From Methanomassiliicoccales archaeon (GTDB taxonomy: Archaea; Thermoplasmatota; Thermoplasmata; Methanomassiliicoccales; JACIVX01), in assembly GCA_014361295.1 (NCBI GenBank), contig JACIVX010000001.1, forward strand, positions 248,001-312,000: DNA of 64,000 bases, written 5' to 3'. The notes beneath the pieces were generated by a model. The model made no database searches. It saw nothing but the letters and a program-made list of their open reading frames with translations, and was not told the DNA's origin. A program made the position numbers and the translations under genes. Positions 36,755 to 45,708 of this stretch are shown here, one piece after another; positions within the stretch are counted from its first letter, which is position 1, and each line of letters opens with the position of its first letter.

Positions 36755-39499
36755 TCATGCAGGCAAATTCGATTCAGATTTTAGATCATCAGTAGTATTA
36801 TCCGGTAATAGACTGATTGTAGCCTCAATCTCTTTCCTGAGGTTATCATAACCATGAGTGATAGCTAATTGGAATGCTTCGTTGAGAAGCACCCTAGCCT
36901 GCAAATATTCTCCATTTTCAATGAAAACATGGCCGACTTCAAAAAGCCAATGACTGAGCTTTAAAGGTACATTAAGTGATCTCAGAATTTCAAGGGCCTT
37001 TTCAAATTGATCTTTTGCCCATTCCCAATTTTTCTTGTACGCGTATAAATACCCTTTGTACAGATGCATCGTGGCAATCATGATCTTATCGTTCAATTTT
37101 CTAAAAATCACGATCGCCTTATCCAAAGTTTCTTCAGCCTTAATGAAATCCCTTGTCTCGATGTAAAGTGCTGCCGCATTGGAAAGAGTGTACCCAATTG
37201 TATTCAAATCTCCAGCTGAACTAGCGAGATCAATTGCTTTTTCGTTCATCTGCAAGGAACGATCAATTTGTTCTGTAAGCCTGTAATCATTACCTAGGCT
37301 CGTACAGACTTTCGCAATTTCTCTTGCATCTCCCGTTTTTTCAAGAATTTCAAGCGCTCTTTTCTTGTATTTTATTGCATTTTCGTAATCAAGAAGCTGG
37401 CCGTAAACACGGCCAAGACCGTAGAGTGCTTTTCCAAGACTGGTGTCTTCGCCAATTTCTTCAGCGATTCTTTTGGCCTTTGAAAATAGTTCGATTGCGT
37501 CACGATAAAGACCTTTCCTTTCTGCGATTCCTCCGAGGTCATAATAAATACTCGACAGTGCGTGCTTATCATTGTTGAGTAGAGCTATCGAAAGGCTTTT
37601 CTCCAGCATTGGCTGAGCTTGATCGAATTGAGTTCTCTTGAGATAGATAGATCCGATTCTTCTGCATGTTTCCGCGATTGGACGCTTCCCGATTACTTCC
37701 TCATCAAAAGAAAGAATTTCATTGTAGGAAATGAGAGCATCATCCCATTCCCCTTGCATTTCTTTGATTTCACCATAAGTCAAAAGTAGATCGACTTTAT
37801 CGTGAAGATTTATATTCATAGGCTGAGTAATGAGCATATCGATAAGTGGTGCAAGATTAGAGGCATAACCTTTCGAGATGATTTCTTTTCCAAAGCCAAC
37901 TATGATTTGAACTGCTGTCATCCATTCTCCTGCCATCAAGCTGTGGTAAAGTGCCTCGATACACGAAGGCGCAGAGGTATCTCCCAAATAGAATCGTGCA
38001 GCTGCTTTGTGATATGTCGCTTTCTGTCTAGGCGTCAGTCGCGAATAAAAGAATTCCCTGAGGAGGTCATGCATACCGATCATTCGGCCAATCGATTCTT
38101 GCAAAAGGAATTTCGAAAGGAGTTCGTCAAGTGTGTCGTGATCAACGACATAATCCCTATATCTCATTTGCGTAAAACCCATACCAGATTCCTTCGCGAT
38201 TTCCTCCTCCATGATAAAAAAAGCATCGACCGGCACTGGATATCTAAACACAGAGGCGATCTCTAAGATGCGTCGCTCCGCAAGATCCAGTTTCGAATAA
38301 ACTTCTTGTTCAATGAACATTCTCATATTCTTATCAAGAATCCCGCTAGGTTCTTCGATCAATTCGAGAAAGAGCGGGTGCCCTTTCGTTGCCTTGACGA
38401 GATCATCAAAATATCGATCTGGAATCGATCTGCTCTTGAGTATCTTAATGCTGCTCTCTCTGTCAAGTCCCTCAAGCGCAATCTCTTCTACAAGCCCACT
38501 GAAGACGTCTTTTCTCGTATAGAAGTTAGGAATTTCGCGGCTCGTGCATGCGATTTTGATGCCAGGAAGATGATCGATAATTCCTAAAATCGCTTTCAAG
38601 AGTTCAACGATCCTCGCATCAGCCTTATGAACATCGTCGATAAGCAGGAGGGCATTAGCATCTTTGAGATCCGTCTCGAGTATATGGCATATCTCGCCGA
38701 CAGATGGATTTTCTGTCTGGGAAATAAGTCTCTCCAAACCCTTTTTGCCCATTTGAGAGAGAAACTCTGCGAGTGGTGTCAAGAGGATTTTTTGCGTGAC
38801 CCACTCGTTTAAACGGTACCAAAAGACATTGATCCTATTCCTCACTTCCTGTGCAAACTTTGCCAAAAGCGTCGTCTTACCGATACCTGGAATTCCATAT
38901 ACCACGATCACTTTGGTTCGATTAGATTCCAAGAAATCATTCAACTTCTTCAGTTCATTCTCCCTACCAACAAAGGTCCTAATAGTTGGTTTTCTGTCTG
39001 TGTAATCAACGAATCGCCTCTCCTCTTTAATTTTCATCTCATGGAATGCCGCACAGTCGAATCGACCCCTAATGACGCCCATCGCCAGTTCGAGAAGCGT
39101 GTAACTTTTTGGAAGAAAAATGTTGAGATTTCCGACAGATTCACTCGTTTCGTTGCCGTTGAAATCAATAACAGTAACTACGGTCTTTTCGATCTCTTCT
39201 TTCAAGGTAAGCGCTCTTTTGAATCCTTTTGGCGTGAGAGCGTAAACGCGTCTCACACTCGGTAATCCTTTGACATGTTTTGTTCGAATTTCTACATCGC
39301 CCTGGTTCGCAAGCGAGGTAACGATCTTCGATACATTATTTCTCCCGATATTTGTTGCTGACGCGATTCCTTCTTGTGTGATCGCCCTCGGAGCTGTATC
39401 ATCCTGATAGAACTTGTGATATGCAAGAAGGTGAAGAATGACTCTTTCATCACTGCTGAGAAGATATTTTCTACTGCAGCGGCGCGCGCAGCGATTCAC
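36755..39499 (-). CDS. Winged-helix STAND ATPase with TPR array
   Basis: 914 residues. Residues ~10-100 form a MarR-like winged helix (ITQEGIASATNIGRNNVSKIV, recognition; GLPSVRRVYALTPKG, wing). Walker A YGIPGIGKTTLLAKF at 201-215 and Walker B NALLLIDDVHKAD near 290 mark a STAND/AP-ATPase module. From ~530 on are TPR repeats (e.g. ALYGLGRVYGQLLDYENAIKY, YLYAYKKNWEWAKDQF). Such MalT/SARP-like proteins are signal-driven transcription regulators. GTG 39499 is used. It lies next to the repeat-peptide gene and divergent from a DUF835 gene. The ligand is unknown. Confidence 0.87.
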   Translation of the reverse strand: MNRCARRCSRKYLLSSDERVILHLLAYHKFYQDDTAPRAITQEGIASATNIGRNNVSKIVTSLANQGDVEIRTKHVKGLPSVRRVYALTPKGFKRALTLKEEIEKTVVTVIDFNGNETSESVGNLNIFLPKSYTLLELAMGVIRGRFDCAAFHEMKIKEERRFVDYTDRKPTIRTFVGRENELKKLNDFLESNRTKVIVVYGIPGIGKTTLLAKFAQEVRNRINVFWYRLNEWVTQKILLTPLAEFLSQMGKKGLERLISQTENPSVGEICHILETDLKDANALLLIDDVHKADARIVELLKAILGIIDHLPGIKIACTSREIPNFYTRKDVFSGLVEEIALEGLDRESSIKILKSRSIPDRYFDDLVKATKGHPLFLELIEEPSGILDKNMRMFIEQEVYSKLDLAERRILEIASVFRYPVPVDAFFIMEEEIAKESGMGFTQMRYRDYVVDHDTLDELLSKFLLQESIGRMIGMHDLLREFFYSRLTPRQKATYHKAAARFYLGDTSAPSCIEALYHSLMAGEWMTAVQIIVGFGKEIISKGYASNLAPLIDMLITQPMNINLHDKVDLLLTYGEIKEMQGEWDDALISYNEILSFDEEVIGKRPIAETCRRIGSIYLKRTQFDQAQPMLEKSLSIALLNNDKHALSSIYYDLGGIAERKGLYRDAIELFSKAKRIAEEIGEDTSLGKALYGLGRVYGQLLDYENAIKYKKRALEILEKTGDAREIAKVCTSLGNDYRLTEQIDRSLQMNEKAIDLASSAGDLNTIGYTLSNAAALYIETRDFIKAEETLDKAIVIFRKLNDKIMIATMHLYKGYLYAYKKNWEWAKDQFEKALEILRSLNVPLKLSHWLFEVGHVFIENGEYLQARVLLNEAFQLAITHGYDNLRKEIEATISLLPDNTTDDLKSESNLPA

Positions 39500-39638
39500 A
39501 AGATATTATTAGTCTTATTGGAAAAAAAGTTTCGTAATAGACGTTTAGAATCGAAAAATAGCATGCTCAAATCGGGTTTAAATATTTCAAAGTCAAAAAA
39601 CCGACACGAAAAAAGAGAATTTGATAGGAGGACATCGG

Positions 39639-40223
39639 ATGCCAGTTTCTGAAGAGATGTTGCGAATATCCCTTGTTGTTGAGAATTACCCTCGAAAAGG
39701 TTTTCACGTTTTGGCAAAATTGATGGAGGGAGATGGACGTGGATTGTGCATTACCCGCCTTCATCCCGAATATGTATGCAGTAAGTTCGATCTCAAGAAC
39801 GTCAGATGTTATTGGCTCAGCGGGTGTAAGGGAAAACAAATCATTTCGCCAAAATCCCTTGGTCAATTAACCAGGGTCGTCAAAGCGTGGCTAAAGGAGA
39901 ATAGGGACTCGGTCGTATTCCTTGACGGCCTTGAATATCTCCTTATTTGGAATGATATGGGAAGGATAATCAGTGCTTTGAACGAATTGGATAAAGCACT
40001 TTTAAATTCAAATTCGAGTATGTTGATCTGCATGGACCCACTGACATTGGAGCAGAAAGATCTCAAAAGAATCTCATCAGTACTAAAAATGCACAGCGCT
40101 GAGGAAATACTTGATCATCTTTCTAAGATACAATCTCAGCAAATCTGCGAAGCTTTGCCAGTGAACGCTGATCAAACAGTCGAGGATCTACTGCAACCAC
40201 GAGAATTGCACGTGATTCCATAA
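39639..40223 (+). CDS. DUF835 protein (copy 1)
   Basis: 194 residues from ATG 39639, with AGGAGG at 39626-39631. DUF835 signature DSVVFLDGLEYLLIWNDMGR, SMLICMDPLTLEQKDL near the end. The DUF835 fold resembles a RecA/KaiC-like remnant and is common in Thermoplasmatota and Thermococci; role unknown, often linked to signal transduction. Its 3' end overlaps the convergent DUF835 copy 2 by 101 bases; the last ~33 residues have no match to copy 2 and may be a late extension. Confidence 0.8.
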   Translation: MPVSEEMLRISLVVENYPRKGFHVLAKLMEGDGRGLCITRLHPEYVCSKFDLKNVRCYWLSGCKGKQIISPKSLGQLTRVVKAWLKENRDSVVFLDGLEYLLIWNDMGRIISALNELDKALLNSNSSMLICMDPLTLEQKDLKRISSVLKMHSAEEILDHLSKIQSQQICEALPVNADQTVEDLLQPRELHVIP

Positions 40224-40665
40224 TAATATCATTGAGCTGCTCAACAAACATCTGCAGTCTCGAAAAATCATTGAACAATGAAAGATATTCTAGACCATCG
40301 AGGAAAACGACTGCCGATTTTTCTTTCTTTACAAATGTGGAGATCCTTTGCAGCAATTTTCCAAGTTGCTGTGGCGAAACACTTCTTTCGCTTGGTCTTT
40401 CACTTAACCATATTGCTTCTGTGATCTCCCCGATAATTTTCTCTCTAATAAGATCAGGATGAAGACGAGAAATGAACAATATTTTTTCTTGTGAATTTGA
40501 AACCGATTCCGCTACTTCAAGAATTTTTGTTTGCCTCTCGTCGACAACAAGATATGTTCTGCAACAATCCAGCGTAATACTCTTATTTTTAAGGCAAATC
40601 GTGATGAATCCGATTCTTCCCTGGCTAAATCCCATCGACGCGGCGCTTTGCAGTTTCGGCACCAA
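40123..40665 (-). CDS. DUF835 protein (copy 2)
   Basis: Up to 180 residues. DUF835 core: RTYLVVDERQTKILEVAE, RLHPDLIREK, SAVVFLDGLEYLSLFNDFSR, AILVVAVDPRLFDQ. The start is unclear: the first ~33 residues are not family-like, and a TATA-like CTTAAAAATAAG at ~40585 suggests a shorter protein. Ends in TAG, inside the convergent DUF835 copy 1. Confidence 0.72.
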   Translation of the reverse strand: MVPKLQSAASMGFSQGRIGFITICLKNKSITLDCCRTYLVVDERQTKILEVAESVSNSQEKILFISRLHPDLIREKIIGEITEAIWLSERPSERSVSPQQLGKLLQRISTFVKKEKSAVVFLDGLEYLSLFNDFSRLQMFVEQLNDIIMESRAILVVAVDPRLFDQRSLAKLRRFAEIVS

Positions 40666-40852
40666 CCTTGTTTTGACTATTTTTCTATTAACAATTTCCC
40701 TCTATTTAATCATTTATTTGAGGACGATTGCAGGTGATTTGATTTTATCGTACAAATATAATATGGCCAGTAATCGCATTCGCCTTGTCCTTTCATGGTT
40801 ATCATGTTCTCGACTTCATGGTACCTCGCCTATCAAAAATGATCTATCGGCT

Positions 40853-41440
40853 TCATTGACTTATTCCAGGAACTTCTCCTTTCTCATTGATGTAAGCAAA
40901 AGCCATATATCGTGTGTTATATGGAAATCCGATTTGTCTCTCTTTATCCAAAACGATCAATCCTCCGAGCCAATGAGCTCGCGACTCAAGAAAATCAATA
41001 GTATTCCTTGCTGTATTCATAGGATTTAATCCTGTCCTAGGAGTTCGCAGACTCGCCTTACCAGAGCTACACACATGATCGTCTCGCCAGGACCCGTAGC
41101 TGAAATACCACCGCTTTTATTATCAGCGTAGGTACCGTCCCGACTATGGAAGAATCACCGTCTCGCCCAGCCATTTTCTTTGGTGTCGCACCAGTGGAAG
41201 TCGCCGCAAAGATCAATCTATTGCTATCGATTGCGACTGCGCCCACCGTCCCCCATTCTCACTTCTTTGTTTTTTTCATTTTCAAATAATTCACTCTGAT
41301 CGTAATCTCGCCGGGATCTGATGATCTGCCACCGTTTGGGTTCCGAATCCATCAGTAACTCGTCCGTTGAAACCATTTCTATTCCAATCGATCCTGCAAA
41401 TTTCAATGTTCCATCACCAAGGAGCATATGATGTGGTGAG
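40853..41440 (-). pseudogene. Isoaspartyl peptidase/L-asparaginase (Ntn hydrolase) remnant
   Basis: Pieces of the plant-type asparaginase family appear in three frames on the minus strand: SPHHMLLGDGTLKFAGSIGI, then GTVGAVAIDSNRLIFAATST (catalytic Thr in GTVGA), PKKMAGRDGDSSIVG, then in another frame GTYADNKSGGISATGPGET and ALVRRVCELLGQ, then in the third frame NTARNTIDFLE and GGLIVLDKERQIGFPYNTRY. At least three frameshifts. The N-terminal half (about 150 residues) is missing; an in-frame stop appears just upstream of the first piece. Clearly decayed. Confidence 0.85.
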
Positions 41441-41477
41441 GTTCCAAGAGTCTTTTAAAGACTTGAGTTTGTGCGTA

Positions 41478-41512
41478 GAAATAAAAAAGAACCTTTGCAT
41501 CTGATGCAAAGG
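41478..41512 (-). terminator. Terminator of trpB2
   Basis: On the minus strand the perfect 10-base arms CCTTTGCATC / GATGCAAAGG are followed by TTCTTTTTTATTTC, 33 bases after the TrpB2 stop. Confidence 0.7.
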
Positions 41513-41544
41513 CACCTCAAGAGAAGGCGAAGAGCTTTTCAGCG

Positions 41545-42864
41545 TTATGAGCTGTTCATTTTTCCGCTGAGAAATGTCGCATATCCGCCGAGATCTAAAA
41601 GCCCGTGACCAGACAAATTGAAAACGATGACCTTCTCTTCCTTTTTCTCCTTCGCCTCGAGCGCAAGATCGATCGCAGCCTTGATAGCATGATTCGTTTC
41701 TGGAGCAGGGATGATTCCCTCTGCGCGTGCGAAGGTGACGCCTGCAGCGAACGTTTCTTTTTGATCATACGCTACTGGTTTGATCACTCCCATCTTCGTC
41801 AGGAGGCTGACCGTTGGGGCCATTCCATGGTATCTCAATCCACCTGCATGGATTGGTGATGGCATGAACTCGTGTCCTAGCGTATACATCTTTAGAAGAG
41901 GTGTCATTCCAGCTGTGTCGCCAAAATCATATTCGTATTTTCCACCAGTTAATGACGGAACTGATTTCGGCTCAACGGCGATGAATTCAGTATCGATCTT
42001 TCCTTTCAGCTTTTCGCCAATCATCGGAAAAGCAAATCCGGCGAAATTGCTACCGCCCCCGACGCATCCGATCATGTAGTCTGGGACAATATCGAGCATT
42101 CTTAGTTGCTGCATCACTTCAAGTCCAATAACTGTTTGATGGAGCATGACATGGTTCAGCACGCTTCCAAGACTATATTTCGTATTTTTTCCTTTGACGG
42201 CTGCTTCAATCGCCTCAGATATCGCAATACCGAGGGAACCTGGGTGATTTGGAGATGTCTGGTTGAGCTTTTTACCATATTCCGTTTCCATGCTGGGCGA
42301 GGGGAAGACACGTGCACCATAGGTTTCCATCACATGTCTACGATACGGCTTCTGTTCGTAGCTTACGCGAACCATGAACACCGTGCAGTTGAGATTGAAG
42401 ATCGAACACGCGAGGCTTAATGCCGAGCCCCACTGGCCTGCCCCCGTCTCAGTCGTTAAGTTTTCCGTGCCGTCCTTCATGTTATAGTAAGCTTGGGCAA
42501 CAGCTGTATTGGGTTTATGGCTGCCGCATGGGCTCACGTCTTCGCGCTTGAAATAAATCTTCGCTGGCGTCTTCAGGTATTTTTCCAGGCGTCTAGCTCT
42601 TTGCAGGGGAGTTGGTCTTCCCAGAAGGATGAACGCTTCTCTGACTTCGTCAGGGATATCGATATACCTTTCTTGCGAAATCTCCTGCCGGATCAAGCTG
42701 ATTGGAAAGATGGCCTTCAGATCATCGGGTTTTACAGGTTCCATGGTTGCTGGATGAAGTGGAGGCGGCAAAGGCTCCGGGAGGTCCGCAACGATATTGT
42801 ACCATTTCCTCGGAATATCTTCTGTTCCAAGAATAACTCTTGAATCATTCGATACATGGGTCAT
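41545..42864 (-). CDS. trpB2: Tryptophan synthase beta-like PLP enzyme (TrpB2)
   Basis: 439 residues from ATG 42864; the frame is open to 42921. A TATA-like GTTATATATT about 25-30 bases upstream suggests a leaderless message. PLP Lys lies in CGSHKPNTA, phosphate-binding loop [13 protein letters not shown], and EDVSPCGS upstream. The long form with the extra N-terminal extension is TrpB2, which joins indole with serine or a relative (phosphoserine in some archaea). No trpA nearby. Confidence 0.92.
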   Translation of the reverse strand: MTHVSNDSRVILGTEDIPRKWYNIVADLPEPLPPPLHPATMEPVKPDDLKAIFPISLIRQEISQERYIDIPDEVREAFILLGRPTPLQRARRLEKYLKTPAKIYFKREDVSPCGSHKPNTAVAQAYYNMKDGTENLTTETGAGQWGSALSLACSIFNLNCTVFMVRVSYEQKPYRRHVMETYGARVFPSPSMETEYGKKLNQTSPNHPGSLGIAISEAIEAAVKGKNTKYSLGSVLNHVMLHQTVIGLEVMQQLRMLDIVPDYMIGCVGGGSNFAGFAFPMIGEKLKGKIDTEFIAVEPKSVPSLTGGKYEYDFGDTAGMTPLLKMYTLGHEFMPSPIHAGGLRYHGMAPTVSLLTKMGVIKPVAYDQKETFAAGVTFARAEGIIPAPETNHAIKAAIDLALEAKEKKEEKVIVFNLSGHGLLDLGGYATFLSGKMNSS

Positions 42865-42927
42865 TGGGGTGTTGGTAATATTCCAGGAATATATAACATT
42901 TGTGTGAAATGATGTACACATATGTGC

Positions 42928-42937
42928 TATATTTAAG
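42928..42937 (+). promoter_or_regulatory. TATA element of RNA candidate 3
   Basis: CTATATTTAA, plus strand, expected start near 42957. Diverges from the trpB2 promoter. Confidence 0.4.
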
Positions 42938-42956
42938 ATTAATCGTTGAACGCAAA

Positions 42957-43112
42957 ATAATCACCAGTCAGGCGAAAACGCTAGTAATCAGAAAAGAAGA
43001 AATGCCGACCTCACACCAATCTTAGGGGGAGGAAACTGCCGTAGGAAGGCTGGCTAGTTGGGGTTCGGAAAGATAGGTGAAGCCGGCACCGGGGGCTCAT
43101 CGTTAATCTTTT
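42957..43112 (+). ncRNA. Structured RNA candidate 3
   Basis: A G/C-rich 155-base block in an otherwise AT-rich 500-base gap. Features: GCG-AAAA-CGC hairpin near the start; CACCAATCTT (43013 on) pairs with AAGATAGGTG (43070 on) with one mismatch; GCC-GTAGGAA-GGC hairpin between; a purine-rich GGGGGAGGAAA; and a T-run CTTTTTT at about 43108-43114 as a terminator. No known RNA family was recognised. A TATA-like stretch (around 43160-43175) could also drive the minus strand, so the strand is not certain. The rest of the gap to 43368 shows nothing else. Confidence 0.45.
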
Positions 43113-43368
43113 TTCAGTAATTGTTCGGGAGCAATCTGCGTGGAGTTTTTTGATTTAGCTAAATATAAATATAGTGCAACCTTTATCATTTTTGATAATA
43201 TCTTTCCCGAAAAGCACCCAAGATTTTTAGAAAAGAGGGGTTCGATATTTGTCGAAGAATGACTAGAATGAGGATAGAAATATTTATTAAAAATCGGCTT
43301 CTTGGAAACCGCCGGCGAAATTGGTTTCTTTCTGGTTGGGTCTTTTCTTAATGCCTATATTCTTGAAA

Positions 43369-45174
43369 TTACAGATTCGATAGACCGCACACGCTGCAAA
43401 CGAATGTTCCCTCTTCTACCCTGAGAATACCTCCACAATCAGGACAAGTCAGACCGCCCCTCGCGGTCGTGAGGACCTGTCCTGGCTTAGATCCCTCGCG
43501 ATAAACGGTAATCCCTTTGCATTTCAAAGTAAATGCGAGTTCGAAAATCTCCCTCACTTCCCTTACTGTACTCGTCGACGGCATATTGATCGTTTTTGAA
43601 ACCGCGTTATCGACGTATTTTTGAAAAACAGATTGCATCCGAACTTGCCGCTCTGGGGGCACATCGTGTGAAGTTAGGAAAAGTCTTCTCACATCCTCCG
43701 GAATTGAGTCGAGATGCTGAATTGAGGTTGTCGAAGAGAGAGAATCGATGAGCTCAGCGCTATAAAATCCTCTCTCTTTAGCAATCCGGATAAATTCTGG
43801 GTGTATTTCCCTCAGATGCTCACCCTCGAGAACATGTCGAACATAGTAAATCGCGTACAGCGGCTCAATACCACTCGAGCAATCTGCGATGATGCTGATT
43901 GTCCCAGTTGGTGCGATGCTCAGGATCGTCGCGTTGCGCCTTGGATGCTTGTAAATGCTTTTGTCAATGTTCGGAAAGCTCCCGCGTTCCTCACCGATTC
44001 TCTTAGTCGTCTCCTCACCCTTTTTCCTGATGAAGCTGATCACCTTCTCAGCAAATCTCATCGACTCATCCGAGCCATAAGGAATCCTCAATTTTAGCAA
44101 GGCATCAGCAAAACCCATCACTCCCAGTCCAATCTTTCTGTTACCCCTTGCGATTTCGCTTATCTGGGGAAGCGGATATCTGCTTGCATCAATCACATTA
44201 TCAAGAAATCGGATACCAGCGTCAACAAGCTCCTCAAGTCTCGCCCAGTCGAGTTCACAATCTCCCCTACTCTCCCTAATTAGGCGCGAGAGGTTTATCG
44301 ATCCAAGGTTGCAGGCCTCGAACGGTAAGAGTGGTACTTCGCCGCAGGGATTCGTTGCTTCGATAGATCCAAGGCCAGGCGTGGGGTTCGCCGCATTAAT
44401 CGTATCATAAAAAATCATCCCTGGATCACCGGTCTTCCACGCATAGTAACAGATTTCATCAAGCAATTCTGATGCGTTGACTGTGCTCATCACCTTGCCA
44501 TTGCGGGGATTGATAAGATCGAAATCTTCTCCAAGTTCCGCTTTTTTCATGAATTCATCCGTTACACTCACCGAAATATTGAAATTCGATAGAGAACGCA
44601 GATCTTCCTTTGCCCGGATGAATTTTCTGATATCTGGATGGTCGATTCTGAGGACGCCCATCGAGGCACCCCGTCGCCGACCGCCTTGTTTGATCGCTTC
44701 AGTGGCAGCATCGAAGACTTTCATGAAGGAAACAGGTCCAGATGCAATTCCACCTGTTGATTTGACGATGTCTCCCTCTGGCCTTAACTTGGAAAAGGAG
44801 AATCCTGTACCGCCTCCGCTCTGATGAATGAGGGCAGCGTATTTGACAGCATCATAAATGCTCTCGATCGAATCTTCAACGGGAATAACGAAACAAGCCG
44901 CAAGTTGTTGAATCTCAGTCCCAGCATTCATAAGAGCGGGTGAATTAGGCAGAAATTCGAGTTTTCTCATCATGAGGTAAAATTCGTCAGCCTCCGCCTC
45001 GACGCTCCTTCCATCGCGATAGAGCCTGTTGACGGAGGCGATATTATCAGCGACCCTTCGGAACATTTCATCAGGGGTTTCAATGACCTTGCCAGTTTCA
45101 TCCTTCCTCAGATATCGTCTTTCTAACACTCTCAACGCATTCGTGGTAAGTTCTGGAAATTCGCGGCGAGTCAT
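43369..45174 (-). CDS. nrdJ: Adenosylcobalamin-dependent (class II) ribonucleotide reductase
   Basis: 601 residues, compact archaeal NrdJ. N-terminal FLPNSPALMNAG, AACFVIP (catalytic Cys), GGGTGFSFSKLRP; centre NPCGEVPLLPFEACNLGSINL with the radical Cys; APTGTISIIA near the C-terminal third. Ends with a Zn ribbon CPDCG ... CSVCG. It makes deoxynucleotides anaerobically using B12, which fits a corrinoid-rich methanogen. Confidence 0.95.
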   Translation of the reverse strand: MTRREFPELTTNALRVLERRYLRKDETGKVIETPDEMFRRVADNIASVNRLYRDGRSVEAEADEFYLMMRKLEFLPNSPALMNAGTEIQQLAACFVIPVEDSIESIYDAVKYAALIHQSGGGTGFSFSKLRPEGDIVKSTGGIASGPVSFMKVFDAATEAIKQGGRRRGASMGVLRIDHPDIRKFIRAKEDLRSLSNFNISVSVTDEFMKKAELGEDFDLINPRNGKVMSTVNASELLDEICYYAWKTGDPGMIFYDTINAANPTPGLGSIEATNPCGEVPLLPFEACNLGSINLSRLIRESRGDCELDWARLEELVDAGIRFLDNVIDASRYPLPQISEIARGNRKIGLGVMGFADALLKLRIPYGSDESMRFAEKVISFIRKKGEETTKRIGEERGSFPNIDKSIYKHPRRNATILSIAPTGTISIIADCSSGIEPLYAIYYVRHVLEGEHLREIHPEFIRIAKERGFYSAELIDSLSSTTSIQHLDSIPEDVRRLFLTSHDVPPERQVRMQSVFQKYVDNAVSKTINMPSTSTVREVREIFELAFTLKCKGITVYREGSKPGQVLTTARGGLTCPDCGGILRVEEGTFVCSVCGLSNL

Positions 45175-45418
45175 ATAACTTTATCAATTCGATTAGCGGC
45201 TTATTTAATCTTTCTTTATAGAAAAAATTAGAGATTGAAATCTTTTGAATTTAATCTAGTTTAATAGCATTTCAATCATGCCTTTTAGTTCGAAGATGCG
45301 CAATCGGTCAAGAAAGGTGAATTGAGATCGATTAGGTTTTAACGATTCACATCAAAGCTAATGGTCGAAAGATGATATTAATAGGGTTACAAACATTCAG
45401 ATTTAAGAAGGGAGTTTA

Positions 45419-45658
45419 ATGATGAGATTTGGAGTTAACACGCGATTGTCTCCTGCTCAAGTCATTGAGAAGGCTATCGATTATTTCGGAAAATTGGGAC
45501 TCACTATCGTAGAACGCGGGGAGAATTCTGCTCTACTGCAGGGTGGAGGAGGTCATGTGAGGGTCATTGCATGCAAAGACGGTACAACGGATGTTGACAT
45601 CATATCGGAAGAATGGGATTATCACGTAAAGCAATTCATACAGCGGATCTCCGAGTGA
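45419..45658 (+). CDS. Small conserved-looking protein
   Basis: 79 residues, not recognised. It has a helix-strand pattern (SPAQVIEKAIDYFGKLGL, SALLQGGGGHVRVIACKDG) like a small alpha/beta domain. GGGAG lies upstream of ATG 45419, and TATA-like ATATTAATAG at ~45374. It may be transcribed with the UxaA-like gene 50 bases downstream. Confidence 0.6.
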   Translation: MMRFGVNTRLSPAQVIEKAIDYFGKLGLTIVERGENSALLQGGGGHVRVIACKDGTTDVDIISEEWDYHVKQFIQRISE

Positions 45659-45708
45659 ATTAGCGAGGTCATATTTAATTTGAATTCATATTCAGTGGAC
45701 GTGAGATA

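Noticed and set aside
40472-41029. 185-codon plus-strand open frame with hydrophobic stretch
   Set aside because: Overlaps DUF835 copy 2 and the asparaginase remnant, both better supported on the minus strand.
43003-43100. Possible RNase P or SRP RNA (GGGGGAGGAAA stretch)
   Set aside because: Too short and lacks the other conserved regions; a full RNase P RNA is present at 51.6 kb.
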